Positions 21,881 through 33,412 of a DNA stretch of 64,000 nt are shown here, piece after piece; the first letter of the stretch is position 1; the number at the start of each line of letters is the position of its first letter. Under the pieces are notes generated by a model. It was not told the origin of the DNA. It saw only the letters and a list, made by a program, of their open reading frames with translations, and searched no databases. This stretch comes from Ephemerocybe angulata. Its lineage: Eukaryota > Basidiomycota > Agaricomycetes > Agaricales > Psathyrellaceae. The stretch spans positions 310,001-374,000 of the forward strand of contig JAACJK010000007.1 in the NCBI GenBank assembly GCA_013368325.1, given 5' to 3'. The position numbers and the translations under genes are program-made.

Positions 21881-23862
21881 ATGCCGACTTGTTGTGGCTG
21901 CTGCTGCCGCTGCTGCTTCCGCTGCTGCTGCTGCTGCTGCTGTCCTGAGACCCCGGAAACCGTACAACAGCTCCACGGAAGGGGCACCGTCGCCTGGAAC
22001 CAATATCGAACTACTGAAAGTGACGAACCAAAGTCCCAACTCCTCTTAGAATCCATCGAGTTCTACAATCAAGCTCTGATTCGCACAGAGACACGCGACC
22101 TTTCCCGCTCTACCATCCTCATCAGCTTGATTTTTGCACTGCTCGAGGACGAAAATCCTTCTTCCGAGCGTCTCGCCCTGATCGGCTAGCACTTCGCCGA
22201 GGTCGTATCAAAGGGCATGCTTAAGCGCAATGAAGGTTACTCCATCTCGGTTGCACTGGGTGAACATTACAAGCAACTATACGAAGTGACGTTGGACCCG
22301 GACGACTTCGACCATTGCATAGACAACTTCATAGAAGCCGCCAGATCCTATGCGCCCACACCAGAGGGGCAAATCGAGGGGTTTATGACAGTCGCGAAAC
22401 TCCACATCACACGCGAAGAGGACTCACATTTCGTGAAGGCCCTCAACGCCCTTAATTCAGCAAAGGGTCTTTGCCAAGATGGGTACAAGATCCGGCCTCG
22501 CTTCGCTTCGGCGACTGGTCAGCGAGGGCGAGAGCTCTGGGTTCAACAATCTTGACCTTTGCATCGATGGGACCAAGCAGAAGAGAATGTCAAAGAATAT
22601 TGACGGTCCAAGTAAATGTATTAAGAATGTAACAAAAAAAAACTGGTAACAAAAAGACAAAAAGACCTGGTAACAAAAGGGCAAGGAAAGACGTGGACAC
22701 AAAAGAGTGGATGAACAAAAGACAGGGTAGGACACGGAAACAAAAATGTACATATAAGAGGGCGGCGAGACGAGAGATGCGAAAAGAAAGACCATGAACA
22801 AATAGAGACAAACGAAGTCGCGAGTTTCCGTAATATACGGGTAATCACGATCGGCGCTTGGAGATATCCGAGGTCGCATACGGCATTCACAAGAAGCGAT
22901 ATGACCAGCGAAATGAGGGCGCCGACGTGGAGAGCGCAATCGCTGAGTGCGACTACTCATTGTCCCTTCTTCCGGAAGGGAGCAGTCCGAGTCGTATTCA
23001 ATTCTTAAACAGGTACATGCAAAGCGTCTGGATTCTCATGGACACTCATCGTACAGGAAGTGGCCACAAGGCGAAGGGGGTCGCCTGCGGAGAGGACCTG
23101 CTTGGCTTCTACACCACCCACCTGGATGAAGACGAACCCAAATGCACTGTTTTAAAGACCTTGGCGAATATCCTTGCTTGGGAGGGAGCCGGATTCAAAT
23201 CGGGCGAACTGGATAAAGCCATTGAGTTTTACAACAGAGTTAGACTCCACAAGCCGGGAGACCTAGACTTGTTGAGCCGCAACGCTGATGCAATTTGGCT
23301 TCGGTCCAGGGAGAACAAGGACCCCACGGGCTTGCCTGAAGCCATTGCTATGTTCGGTGCTGCACTCGATAAGACCAACATCCCTAGCCTGAAAGCCGAT
23401 ATCGCGAACAACATCGGCGCCATCTATGTTGACAAGGCCAGCTTCAACAACCAGAATCTTGAGGACTTTAAACAAGCCCACAAATACTACTGCGATGCTA
23501 CCGATCTCTACTCAGACAAGGATGAAAAGGCTGCTTGCAAGCGTTACGCAGACGAGATCGACACCGTTATCAAAAAGTTAGAAGAGCGAACTCGAGGAGA
23601 GGGGGACCGTCGGAGGAGCAACAAGCTGGCAGGACAACATCGGCCCTCTCTCAGTAGGAATTCGAGGGCACTGATTGTGCCCTCAGAGACCCAGACCTCT
23701 AGCCCTGGTTTCTGCAGACCCATCCCAAGTAAAGAGTACCATGATCAAAGTACCCTCCGTTCCGGTCAGACATCACCAACCAAACCGACTTCGACGCCCC
23801 TCCTTGTGCAAATTGGAAATTCTGCAGAGCACCGTGAAGAGAACGACCGGACTCATGAATAG
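21881..23862 (+). pseudogene. Broken TPR-like paralog A with poly-cysteine N-terminus
   Basis: First of three tandem paralogs; it matches the C-terminal TPR-like half of the NACHT protein at 27173-30253. The ATG at 21881 opens MPTCCGCCCRCCFRC, ending in a run of cysteines from a TGC repeat, then LHGRGTVAWNQYR. An in-frame TAG at 22187-22189 falls where paralog C has a serine codon (TCG). The frame then resumes with HFAEVVSKGML and HITREEDSHFVKALNALNSA. Between about 22481 and 22851 unrelated ACAAAA-rich sequence replaces a few codons. After it, EISEVAYGIHKKRYDQRNEG continues to the C-terminus, with ADIANNIGAIYVDKA. One stop and one insertion make it a pseudogene; splicing around either is not supported. 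Confidence 0.68.
22481..22851. other. Insertion of unknown origin in paralog A
   Basis: About 370 bp, purine-rich on the + strand, with repeated GGTAACAAAA / GACAAAAA words. It sits where paralogs B and C are continuous. No terminal inverted repeats or target-site duplication were identified. Confidence 0.5.
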
Positions 23863-24918
23863 GGGCTCGTTAATCTTCCTTCCTCTTCCCCAATTGTCTG
23901 CCGCCCCATTCTTATTTCGCGTCCTCCACCAATCGTATCCATGACACCTATACAGTACTCAAGATAAACAGCGCCGCCAGACCCCGTCAAAGGACCCAAC
24001 TCAAGCAACGGACTTGGGAAAGGAAGAGGTCGATTGTAAGGAAAATGGACGTTTTGGCGTCGCAGGACCCTCCCCCACTTCGTGGAGTCGGGGATTGATT
24101 GATGAGTACCGGTATGCTCAAAGGGCTACTGCTAGCAAAACGAGATGGTACTTTCGCAGCAGGGGTCGGCTTCAGCTGGCCTGTGCGTAGACCACCTCAG
24201 AATGAGATCGATAATCTGCATAACAGTTACAATGTTACAATCAAATGACAGAAAATGGGGCTTGATGGGGTGTATAGGCGCAACCAGACAGCCTTGCCAA
24301 ACAGGTGAGGCCAGGCCAATCAGCTCCAATCAGCCTGAGATCAGAGAACGCTGGGTGATCTTGGATCTGACAGCGCCTCGAGGTGTGCCAGCTTGTCCAC
24401 TGTTCGGATCCAGCCTACCTAGTACCGAGGACGTGTCGTATGCATTCTACTTTGGGCATATCTCTCTTGCCAGCAGCGAACGGTTGACCTTTTACTTCTA
24501 TCCCCCCTTTGAGTACAAGTGAGTTTCTGCATTGGTGGTTTGACGATCGATAAAACCTACACTCCTTGCAGAGATTCCCCCGACTGCCAGTACACGGGCC
24601 AGACTGGAAGGACACCGAACATCTACATTTGAACACAGCCTTGCAACCCATCCTAGCCTCCCCTTTGATTAGTGAGTTTGAGCACGGGCACTTGCACGAT
24701 CGATATGAGCTCATACCAGGTTCATACTGTATATTTCAAAGACCTATCGCCCAAGCGACTCGAAGCCTTGCCCCAGCTTCTTTGGGGTACTACAGCGAAG
24801 GTTAGCCAGAACGCCTCTAGGACCAAGCAGCACACCATATGTGGCCTAACCGGATTGACAGAGATCACCACCGGCATAGCTGTCGTAGCTGCATTATCTA
24901 CCTACCTACCCAGTCGTC
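23863..24918. other. Spacer between paralogs A and B
   Basis: About 1.05 kb. One frame at 24145-24522 can be extended through a plausible intron (GTGAGT...TTGCAG, about 24520-24571) to end in TPNIYI. It has no recognisable domain, so a gene here is only a weak possibility. The last 200 bp presumably carry the promoter of paralog B. Confidence 0.4.
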
Positions 24919-26271
24919 ATGGGTAACTGTCTGGGATGCTGGCGTGACGCGGAGCAGACCGCGGAAAGTCTGCACATATTGGGTGCCGACTCTTGGACTC
25001 AGTACAACGCCCCGGAGAATAAAGGCTCAGCGGACAGGCCAGGGTACCTCGCAAGCACTTTCTATTACTACACGGAGGCACTGCGGCTCGTAGGGAGAGG
25101 CGATCCTCTATACGCCACCATCCTCATCGACTTGACATCCGCACTGCAGCTGAACGAAGAAGGATCTTCACGGCCCGAGGTCGAGGCTCTTTTTGAGTCA
25201 CTCGCCGACGCGCAAATTCTCCCTTTCGACCACGGACAGCTTCACATCATCACAGCAAATCTAGGCGGCTATTATGAGCGCCTGTGGGAAACCTCATTGG
25301 ATGAGATGCACTTCGAGCGATGTGTAGCCAACTATAATAACGCTGCCCTTCATGCCATCACCGGGGAAGATCGAATGAACATCCTCTTGGCGGTTGCCGA
25401 GCTGCACATTCGGCGCAAGGAGAAATCTCACTACGAAAAGGCACTCGAAGTCTTCAGTTCAGCGCTGAGCGCACATCCCCAAACGGTCACGGAACGATAC
25501 AAGATCGCAGAAGGAATGTACGAAATCCACAAGATACTGTATGATGGAGGGAGAGACAAGGCCCATCTCGAAAGTGCTATTGCCCAGTGCGGCTCCGCTT
25601 TGGACCTCCCACTGCCACAAGAGAGACCCCTCCGGCTCTTATTCGACTACGTGCGCTGTGTGTGGGTGTTGTTCGACAAGCATGAAATAACCCCCATCAG
25701 CAGTGGGTTTCGGATGAAGGCAATCTATCATGGTCGCGAGGCGTTGCAGTTGCTCTCGAAAACCCCAGGTCACAGCGATATAAAATTTGAACTCGTCATC
25801 GCCCTTGCGAACATCCTTTCCTTTCCAGGGGCGGATCTTCGCCCAAGCGATTTTGAAGAGGCCCTGCATCTTTACGAGCGAGCGGAGGTTATAAAACCGA
25901 TGGACGGTAACCAGCTGGGAAAGATGGGCGACGTAGTTTGGCAGCATTGCAGGAGAACCAACAACTTCGATGGCTTGGAGGCAGCCATCGGTCTGTTCCG
26001 TAGGGCGTACGACCTGGTTGCCGAACCTGTGAGGGCCATCATCGCTTTCAAAATTGCAACAATTTACCTCGAAAAGGCGAAGAGCGACCCCGATCTCGAG
26101 TTGGCTCGCGAATACTATTCAATGGCGGAGAAAGATGCCTTGACGGAAGACGACAAGCTTCGCTTCGCAAAATTGGGCGATGATGCTCTGAGGCTTAAGG
26201 ACCTGGCAGGCGTCAGATGGCCTGGTCAGCGAAAACGGCCTATCGGCAGGAAAGCGACTATGCTCGAGTAG
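24919..26271 (+). CDS. Stand-alone TPR-like protein, paralog B
   Basis: Intact single-exon frame of 450 residues. It begins MGNCLGCWRDAEQ. Gly at position 2 with Cys at 4 and 7 fits N-myristoylation plus palmitoylation, suggesting membrane anchoring. The body is a run of helical TPR-like repeats shared with the C-terminal half of the NACHT protein downstream: AVAELHIRRKEKSHYEKALE, EGMYEIHKILYDGGRDKAHL, DYVRCVWVLFDKHEITPISS, IALANILSF and IATIYLEKAK. There is no NTPase domain. The context (tandem with a broken copy and a NACHT fusion) suggests a partner or decoy version of the sensor module. Cellular role unknown. Confidence 0.72.
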   Translation: MGNCLGCWRDAEQTAESLHILGADSWTQYNAPENKGSADRPGYLASTFYYYTEALRLVGRGDPLYATILIDLTSALQLNEEGSSRPEVEALFESLADAQILPFDHGQLHIITANLGGYYERLWETSLDEMHFERCVANYNNAALHAITGEDRMNILLAVAELHIRRKEKSHYEKALEVFSSALSAHPQTVTERYKIAEGMYEIHKILYDGGRDKAHLESAIAQCGSALDLPLPQERPLRLLFDYVRCVWVLFDKHEITPISSGFRMKAIYHGREALQLLSKTPGHSDIKFELVIALANILSFPGADLRPSDFEEALHLYERAEVIKPMDGNQLGKMGDVVWQHCRRTNNFDGLEAAIGLFRRAYDLVAEPVRAIIAFKIATIYLEKAKSDPDLELAREYYSMAEKDALTEDDKLRFAKLGDDALRLKDLAGVRWPGQRKRPIGRKATMLE

Positions 26272-27172
26272 TTCACCGGACGAGGCGCTGGAGAATTTGA
26301 AGAGAGATAGGATGTTGTTGGGATTCAGACATCATGATGTTCAGGCTATATTCAAGTTATCATGGGCAGCTTGCGCCCGACGGTTTGCTGATTTTACTAT
26401 ATGTAGATATGTGGTGCGTTGATTTATCATGGTCATACGGACTGTCTGTTCTCGCCATAGCAACGACCGATCCGCATCTATATAAGGTCTTAACTAGCAG
26501 GTCCAAAGAGCGCGCGGGGGCGGGGGCTTGCCGCTTCAGTCCGAGGACGTTGCCCAATAGGATCGGTCACCGGTCTAAGGCGAACCTTGCTGGGGAGCTT
26601 ACTATGAGCTCACCTCCCAGCTCTTGCCACAACTGTGTCCTTCGATGTCCGCCTTTCTCAACCCTTTCTCCCTTTCGCCTCGGCCGTAATTTGCGTCTAG
26701 AAGTAACTTCGTGCTGGTATACCCGACGCCTTGCCGTGCCGCTACTGAGAAGGCTGTTGAGCCGCACCTTACGTCGTACGTAGCCACTTCGACTTATGTA
26801 GTCTCGGCTTTCCCATCCTCTCCCGATTGGGCTCATCCAAAATATGGATTCACCATCGTTATTTGGATGAGCCCAATCGGGAGAGGATGGGAAAGCCGAG
26901 ACTAGTACATGGGGAGTCTCTGTAACATTTTGAGAGAGGAAAGGAGTAGCGAGTTGTTGTATAGCTTTACGGTGAAGTGGGTGGGTCGTACTTATGAGTT
27001 GAGCTCTGTCAGTTGAATTGGCTCAGAGATCTTGGGCTCAATCTAATCTAACCCTTGAGATCAAACAGGATCGCGACCGCCGCATGTTTACCACATGTCA
27101 CGATGACTTTTGAGGCATGACCGTGAAGCAGCAGGTCTCCCTCTCACTCTTTCCACAGGCTAGTCCCCCACC
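26272..27172. other. Spacer between paralogs B and C, with long hairpin
   Basis: 900 bp with no supported gene. It holds the 42-bp hairpin at 26800-26903, and the terminal part presumably carries the promoter of the NACHT gene. Confidence 0.45.
26800..26903. repeat. Perfect hairpin, 42-bp arms with 20-nt loop
   Basis: Left arm 26800-26841 (starts AGTCTCGGCTTTCCC), loop 26842-26861, right arm 26862-26903, with no mismatches. It lies between two TPR-like paralogs. Confidence 0.93.
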
Positions 27173-30100
27173 ATGCTCATTCCCCGGCTGCCCATGAGTA
27201 TGCAACACCTTGACCCGCGCCCTGTCCGGTTTCCCCATAGGACGAGCAGCATTGGGTCAGACGCGCGCACGTTCTCAAATTCACCTCCCTACACGCTGGA
27301 GCGAGCTGCCCTAGCGGCGTCCCATTTTCCAGAGGGGGAATATTCTCCACCCAACTCGGAGAACCGCCATATAGCCCAGGTTCACAACTGTAAGGCGCTG
27401 TCCATCCTTGGTTTCTCTTATCATTGACCGGAATGCGTGCAGATTATGGGACGGTCAATAACGTGGATAACATCGGGAATGCGAACATGGGGCAGAATCT
27501 TGGTGGGTGGGATAATCGCGCACGGTTTCGAGCTACTAAGCGAGAGGCTTCTCAGGGATCATCGGTCAGCTGGCAGGAGAACAAGGGTATCCATCCGAGC
27601 GAAGAGGGAGCGAGAGTCCTTCTACGGAGTTATTGAGAGGTTGGTAGGCCCTGCTTTTCGAAATCATTCTTATAAAATAACATAGACGCATATCTTAGTA
27701 TTCGGGAAAAACATTGCGTCGGCCGCTGCTCACGACTCATATGTCCGATGCAATGCTCCTAGATGCGTGCAAGGAACGAGGGTTGAAGTTCTAGAGGAGA
27801 TTTTGAGTTGGATCTCCGAACCTTACAAGGGTATGTCTGCCTCTGGCGCGGACAAAATCCTATGGGTTACAGGACCGGTGGGAACGGGGAAGACAGCGGT
27901 CCTTGGCTCGATTGCGGAGGCCTGCAAAAAGAACGAGAAGCTTGCAGCCAGCTTCTTCTTTTCCCCATTCTCGGCAGATAGGCGGTGCTTGATAGCGACG
28001 CTTGCCAGTCAGTTTTTTGAGCATAAGAACTTGCGCGGTATTCAGGTACTCATGCTGTCGGCCATGCGCCACTCCCCCCTCGCTCTCACCAAAAACTTGA
28101 AGCAACAATTTGACACCCTCATCCTCGGACCCCTTCTGGAATTGAAGCAACGTGGAGGCTTATCCGCGACAACACCGCCTCTTATCCTAATAGACGGTCT
28201 TGAGGAATGTGTTTCAGGACCCCTTCAGGACACATACACCCCCACGATGGGCCATGGATCCCCCCTTGCACCTGCTGGACCCCAAGTCGACGACCAGAGA
28301 GAGATTTTGTCTTTCATTCTTCATGCCGTCAACAACCCGTTACTTCCCTTCCGCGCCGTGATTGCAAGCCGCCCTGAACGAGCTATTCGAGGCTTCTTTG
28401 TAACCGAGGGCAAGGCCATTACCCACCAGCTTATTCTCGACAACAAGTACAACCCCGACGCAGACATTTCCCGGTTCTATGACATGGGGTTCTCCACTAT
28501 CTGCGACTCGTCAAAACTTCCCCCAGACTGGCCTGGCGCAGAAAAGAAGCAGATACTTGTGAACTACGCATCTGGGAGATTTATCTGCGCTGCGAAGGTG
28601 ATGCATTTTATCGAAGGGGCATCACTTTCGAAGAAGGCAGGAAGGTCGGCGGCAGGAAGGTCGGCGCGACTTTCAACACCTTCTCAGCGGCATGAGCGTC
28701 TTCTCAACTTGCTCCTCTCCCCCAGCCCACTTTCTTCTCTCAAAATACGCACCGTCTTAGGAGCTTCCCGAGACACTGCGGACGATCTCTACGAAAAAGG
28801 CACTGAAGCCTGGCATCGGTACGAAGCAAGCCGCAAGGATGCAGATCTCGCGAAAGCCGTCGGCTACTACCAGCAAGCCCAGGTCCTTCGGGCAGAGCGC
28901 GACATGGATGAAACGATCGAGAAGCTGCATGGCAAGGGCGTCACGGCCTGGTCTCAATTTATTGCCACTGAAGACAAGAATGCCAACTCCCTGCTCCTCA
29001 CCAAGGCTATCGATTTTTACAACCAAGCCCTGGCCCGTGCGAAAGGGGGGCACCCTTTCCGTCAAACAATCCTCCTTGACTTAATATTCGCTTTCTTGGC
29101 GGTGGAACCCCTTTCGCGCGAGCACGTCCCTTTGATCGAGTCGTATTTCGCCGAAGTCGCCGGGCGCAATCCGTCCAAACTCCAGCGCGACCAAGGGTAC
29201 GCCATCACCACGGCGCTGGGCAAGTACTTCGAAAGCCAGTACATATCTTCATCAGCTCCAGGCGACTTCGACCGCTGCGTGGCCTACTACCAAAACTCAG
29301 CCCGCTTATACAGCCCCAACCCAGAGGCCCAGATCGAGCGATTTTTGGCTGTCGCGGAGCTGCACATCGGACGCAGGGAAGATGCGCACTTCGAAAAGGC
29401 CCTCAATGCCTACCTTGGGGCGAAGGGTCTTTGCCGAGACACAGCAGAGTGGGACCCCATGCGGCTGAAGATATCAAGGGGGATGTACGAAGTCCACAAG
29501 CGCCGGTACCTCAAGCGAGAATATAAAGCTGATTTGGAGAGCGCGATCGCCGAGTGTGGCCACGCTATATCATTGGACCCTCCCCCGGGCGACCGGATCC
29601 AGCTCTTGACGGATTTTGTCCGCTGCGTCTGGGTCCTGCTTGACGCTCACGGTACGGATCCAGTGGATAGTGGCAATAAGATGAAGAGGGCGGCTTCATA
29701 TGGTCGCAAGGTTCTTGAATTGCTCTCGGATACCCCGGACGGAGACGAGATCAAGCACGAGGTTATTGTTACTTTGGCAAATATCCTTTCCTCTGCAAAA
29801 GGCGGTTCCCGCACGCAGGACCTGGACGAAGCACTGTACCTCTACGATAGGGCACACGTCTACACACCGAAGGACGCGGATCTGCTCAGCATGAAAGCCG
29901 AGGCGATCTGGCTACGGTGCAAGAAAACCTGCGTCTTTCTGGAATTGCAGGAAGCTGCCGACCTTTACATCGAGGCGCTCGAAGAGACTGTGGACTCTCT
30001 CGTGAAATCCAACATTGCCAACAATATTGGTGCAATCTATCTCGATAAGGCGAACGACGAAGATGTCGAGGAGTTGAAGCAGGCCCGAAACTATTACTTG

Positions 30101-30253
30101 ATGGCCGCAAAGTGGTGCAACGACGCTGATAGAGATGGCTTTGCAAGGTTGATAGAGGAGATAGAAGATGCGATCCGAGCTTTGGAGTGTGAGGCGATGC
30201 TTGTTCAACAGTCGAAATCCCCGACTCGGAGTCCGGCGCCATTCAGAATTTAG
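27173..30253 (+). CDS. NACHT-TPR NLR-like protein, paralog C
   Basis: Signal-transducing NTPase of the fungal NLR class, by architecture. Exon 1 starts at MLIPRLPMSMQHLDPRP. An intron (GTAAGG...GTGCAG, about 27389-27440) joins it to YYGTVNNVDNIGNANMGQNL, an Asn/Gly-rich motif. A second intron ends at 27685. The last exon (27686-30253) runs from THILVFGKNIAS through CNAPRCVQGTRVEVLEEI, the usual lead-in to fungal NACHT domains. It then shows the P-loop VTGPVGTGKTAVL and Walker B LILIDGLEEC. From about 28780 it carries the TPR-like half shared with paralogs A and B (FDRCVAYYQNSARLYSPNPE, IANNIGAIYLDKAND). The donor of intron 2 is not fixed. Roughly 0.9-1.0 thousand residues. Likely a cytosolic sensor in self/non-self recognition; ligand unknown. 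Confidence 0.75.
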
Positions 30254-31672
30254 ATTGGTTGACAGTATACAGTATACTATTATGTACTACTGGCTCGAGA
30301 TTAATCATTATTCTATAGTGTGTGTGTCTCGATATATCACGAGTAGACTCAAAGTATAAGCTGCAGAAGACGGAAGGAGAATAAGATACAGCAATTGTGC
30401 CCCTTTAGCGCCCCAGTGCAATGTTGAAGGCCGTCAACGCCCTGCTAAGCGCCCGCGTCTGCCAGGTCCCCTTCCGCCCCTCATACCAGCCCCACGTTTT
30501 GCAGGCATAGGCTAGGATGGCTCACGCCAAATCCTGACCCTATCCTCATGGTCCTACAGTATACTTGGGCGGAGGAAGGCCCTGAGTTTTGGTGGCGCCA
30601 AAGCTCGTGCACACACACACACACACACACGAAGCTGGCACGGGCGTCGGGTTCGAGCCTCAAAAGTACGTATCAGTCGAAGACTGAGAAGCCAGCATAT
30701 CTGAAAGTATCACTGTTACATCTTGGAGTAGAGTATATAGAACAAGAGGGGGAGGCAGCGGGAATAAAGTTCCCGATCCGTCGATCAGGGAACTTGCAGA
30801 GGGCTCTGAAAGGCAGTCGAAGGTAAGCGCTGTAAGAGCTTGAACGGCCAGCCTAAATTCTACAGCAGTGTTCTCCCCGTGGTCATGAGATGGCCTTAGT
30901 TCCTTCTGCTTGGGCATTCGAACCACAAGCCCACAACCCCCACCCCAAGAAGGGGGCCAATCGCCGCACATCGACAGACCGCCGCTCACATCCCGACCGT
31001 CCACACAAGTCACGTACGCGCGCCCCAACCCCCGTAACGTAGCAGGCACTCCAGTATTCCACCTATTCCAAGATCCCGAGCCGCTACTCCCGTATGCCCG
31101 CTACTGTAGGTGGGACACTAAACCCACGCCGCTCAAGCGGAGTTTGGGTTCTTTCAAGCTCCGCTTCCCATCACCACTGGCAATGGGCGGTACCACTTTG
31201 TCCTCTCCCGAGAACACCGGAGCCGTGGGGAGGTTCGTCCGCGGTCCGTCCGCGGTTCGCGGTCCGCAGTTCGCGTTGCCAAACAATGGCCAAAGCGGTT
31301 GGAATTCGTCACCTGAACCTCAACCACGACCACACGAACGCCAGAACAAGCGCAGGCGGCCACAAGAGGCCTCGGAAGGGGAGAAGGAGGAGGGGTTAGA
31401 ATCGGAGCCCCTATTTCTATTCCGCAGGCGTTGGGAGGGTGGTGGGGGTATGAGGAGCGACGGCCAGGGTCGGGGGGCGGTTCAATGTGCTTCGATTATT
31501 GTGTAACTATCGTAAGCTGTTAAATACCATTCGTTTCCACCCCATCCTCGTTGTACCTTCCCTCCGGGCCCTGGAGCGCGTCAGTGGGAAGTTCCGCGGC
31601 CCATCTTGCTTCCGTTCCGCGTCTCAATTTTACACTGGCTCCCTCTCTCTTCTCTTCGACACCCTGCACTCC
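30254..31672. other. Intergenic with CA microsatellite and inverted-repeat end
   Basis: 1.4 kb containing a (CA)n tract at about 30609-30630, a TAAGCGCCC motif near 30448, and the left 62-bp inverted repeat at 31233-31294. Frames in 30910-31506 are GC-driven and not supported as a gene, although a short peptide (SSAVRPRFAVRSSRCQTMAK) recurs at the right repeat simply because the DNA does. Confidence 0.5.
31233..31294 (+). repeat. 62-bp inverted repeat, left copy
   Basis: Exact reverse complement of 43481-43542. It is built of CCGCGGT/CCGTCCGCGG words and ends in CAAACAATGGCCAAA. Weaker similarity continues outward (ACCGG...; CCTCTCCCGAG) with gaps, so the true repeat end is unclear. Confidence 0.9.
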
Positions 31673-33412
31673 ATGGACCCGGTTCTGCAGTTGTACTGCC
31701 CACGACAGTCTTGTCGGCAGCCCGCTTTGGGACCAGTGCGCATCTTCCAAGGCACGACCCCTTCAAAAGCCCATCTTCGTGGGTCCATTGTACAAGACGT
31801 GAGTAGCCAAGCGTCTTCCAGGTAAACAACTGTTATTAACACTCTGTAGTGCTCTGTATGCCGATATTCAGCCCATCTCACCCCTGCGTACCCGATGGAA
31901 CAAGCTGTCGACGTCTTGAGGCGCATTCAAGCGCGTCAACCTCAGGCTCCGCAGGCGCCGTACCCCATGTCCCAACCCGCGCCCTACCCGCCTGGGCCGT
32001 ACCACCAAGCATTCACGCCGCCCGCTCAACTCCCTCAGTCCCAACCTGCTGCTGCTCAGTACCCTCAGACGCAGCCCGCACCTTCTGCAGCACAGGCTTC
32101 AAAATGCCCGACGCTGCGATGCACTAAGCGCATTTCACAGGAGTGCGAGTACCTGATGTGCAAGTCCTGCTGCCAGTCTGCAGTGTACCAGGCCGCCAGC
32201 TCTAAAACGCATAGGCGACCGTGCAAGCCCCACAGGCTAGCTTTCCCCGAACCTTCGACGCCGTCGCAACCCTCCCAAGCAGCAGCCCCGCCCCCTGCAA
32301 CTCAAAACGACGCAGCTGCTCCCGCCGTCCAGAATCCGCCGCCCCCTCGAGCGTCGCTTGCCCAGCCGATTTCGGAGGCATGGGTCGAGGCTCAGCGTGT
32401 CGCCAAAGCCAAAGCTGTTGACACAAGAGGCTTGCGAACTACTCAAGCCCAGGATTTTGCAGATCAAGGGCGCCGAACTGCAAACATTGTGGCGTACCAT
32501 ACGGTGAGTAAAGGCTAAGCTGGTGTTTTCATGTAACACTCTGACACCCCAGTGCCCAGGCTAAAAAGGCCCCCACAACCCTCATGCTCCCAATCTCCAC
32601 ATACCCGAACTTCCAATTTCAAAATCACGCCGAGCTCATGGACGCACTGGGCCTCAACGAGCAGCGCTTCGTCGACGTATACAAAGGTCCACGCGACTCC
32701 GATTGGGAGACGGTCACCCCCAACACTGTGATCGGGCTCGTGTCCGGTCGCCCCCTCCTCGTTCGCTCTCGCCCATCGTTCACCCAGGCTCTGGACGACA
32801 GCGACTGCCCTGGCATTGAAGGCCACTATGCTCGTCTCTCGTCTCGCTCAACCGTCAGCTCCAAGCGACAGGGACAAGAGCTCGTCTCCCCTTTGAAGAA
32901 GTCGCCACGCCAGTCCTCTGAAGACACCCCTCACCGCCAGCCTTCTACTACCAGCGGAGCGAACAAAGCGGAGCCTCCTGCAAGCAACAAAGTGCGACCC
33001 ACGGCAACACGCCTTTTTGCAACCAAGACGAAGGTGGCTTCCCCAGCAGAAGGGGTAACTACCAGCGCCACTCTCAACGGGGTCCGTCTCAAATGCTTTG
33101 CACCCTCAAGGGATCGAGGACCAGGCGAGGCGCCAACCATTCCCTACGACTTCTCCTTCTGGGCATTCGACGAGGGCGAGAAGGAAATCACCCGCCTCAA
33201 AGCTCGGCGCATTGCCCATTCCCAGTCCTATCCCGCCGTCTACAGCGGTGCCTCCTACAATAAAACTTCTATTTGCAAGTACCGCAGGGTTTGGTGTGAC
33301 CTCCCAGAGGAAGTCAGGAGCGAGTATGTCAAGAAGGGTGGGCGCAAGGCGTGTGGCTCAAAATTCCTCGCCCTTTCTATCAGGTGGAAGAATCGCAAGG
33401 AGAGGGGGGCGT
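31673..33412 (+). CDS. RTC4-like gene, 5' part (interrupted by LTR element)
   Basis: Exons 31673-31798, 31850-32503 and 32560-33412. Splice sites GTGAGT...TGTAG and GTGAGT...CCCAG are both at codon boundaries. The N-terminus carries cysteine pairs that look metal-binding: LYCPRQSCRQP, CSVCRY, then CPTLRCTKRISQECEYLMCK and CCQSAVY. These are followed by long Pro/Ala/Gln-rich linkers. A conserved-looking block (SFWAFDEGEKEITRLKARRI, YRRVWCDLPEEVRSEYVKKG) follows, resembling a DNA- or chromatin-binding fold, though I do not recognise it. The coding frame stops about 45 codons into the LTR insertion. The 3' part is at 36227-37450. If the insertion is ignored, the gene would encode about 933 residues. 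Confidence 0.72.

Noticed and set aside
24145..24600. Possible two-exon gene between paralogs A and B
   Set aside because: The splice signals are plausible but the product has no recognisable feature and the start is arbitrary. Kept only as a note in the spacer entry.
30910..31506. 198-codon Pro/Arg-rich frame upstream of the RTC4-like gene
   Set aside because: It crosses the 62-bp inverted repeat. The matching peptide at the other copy simply reflects identical DNA, and no splice or start support was found.
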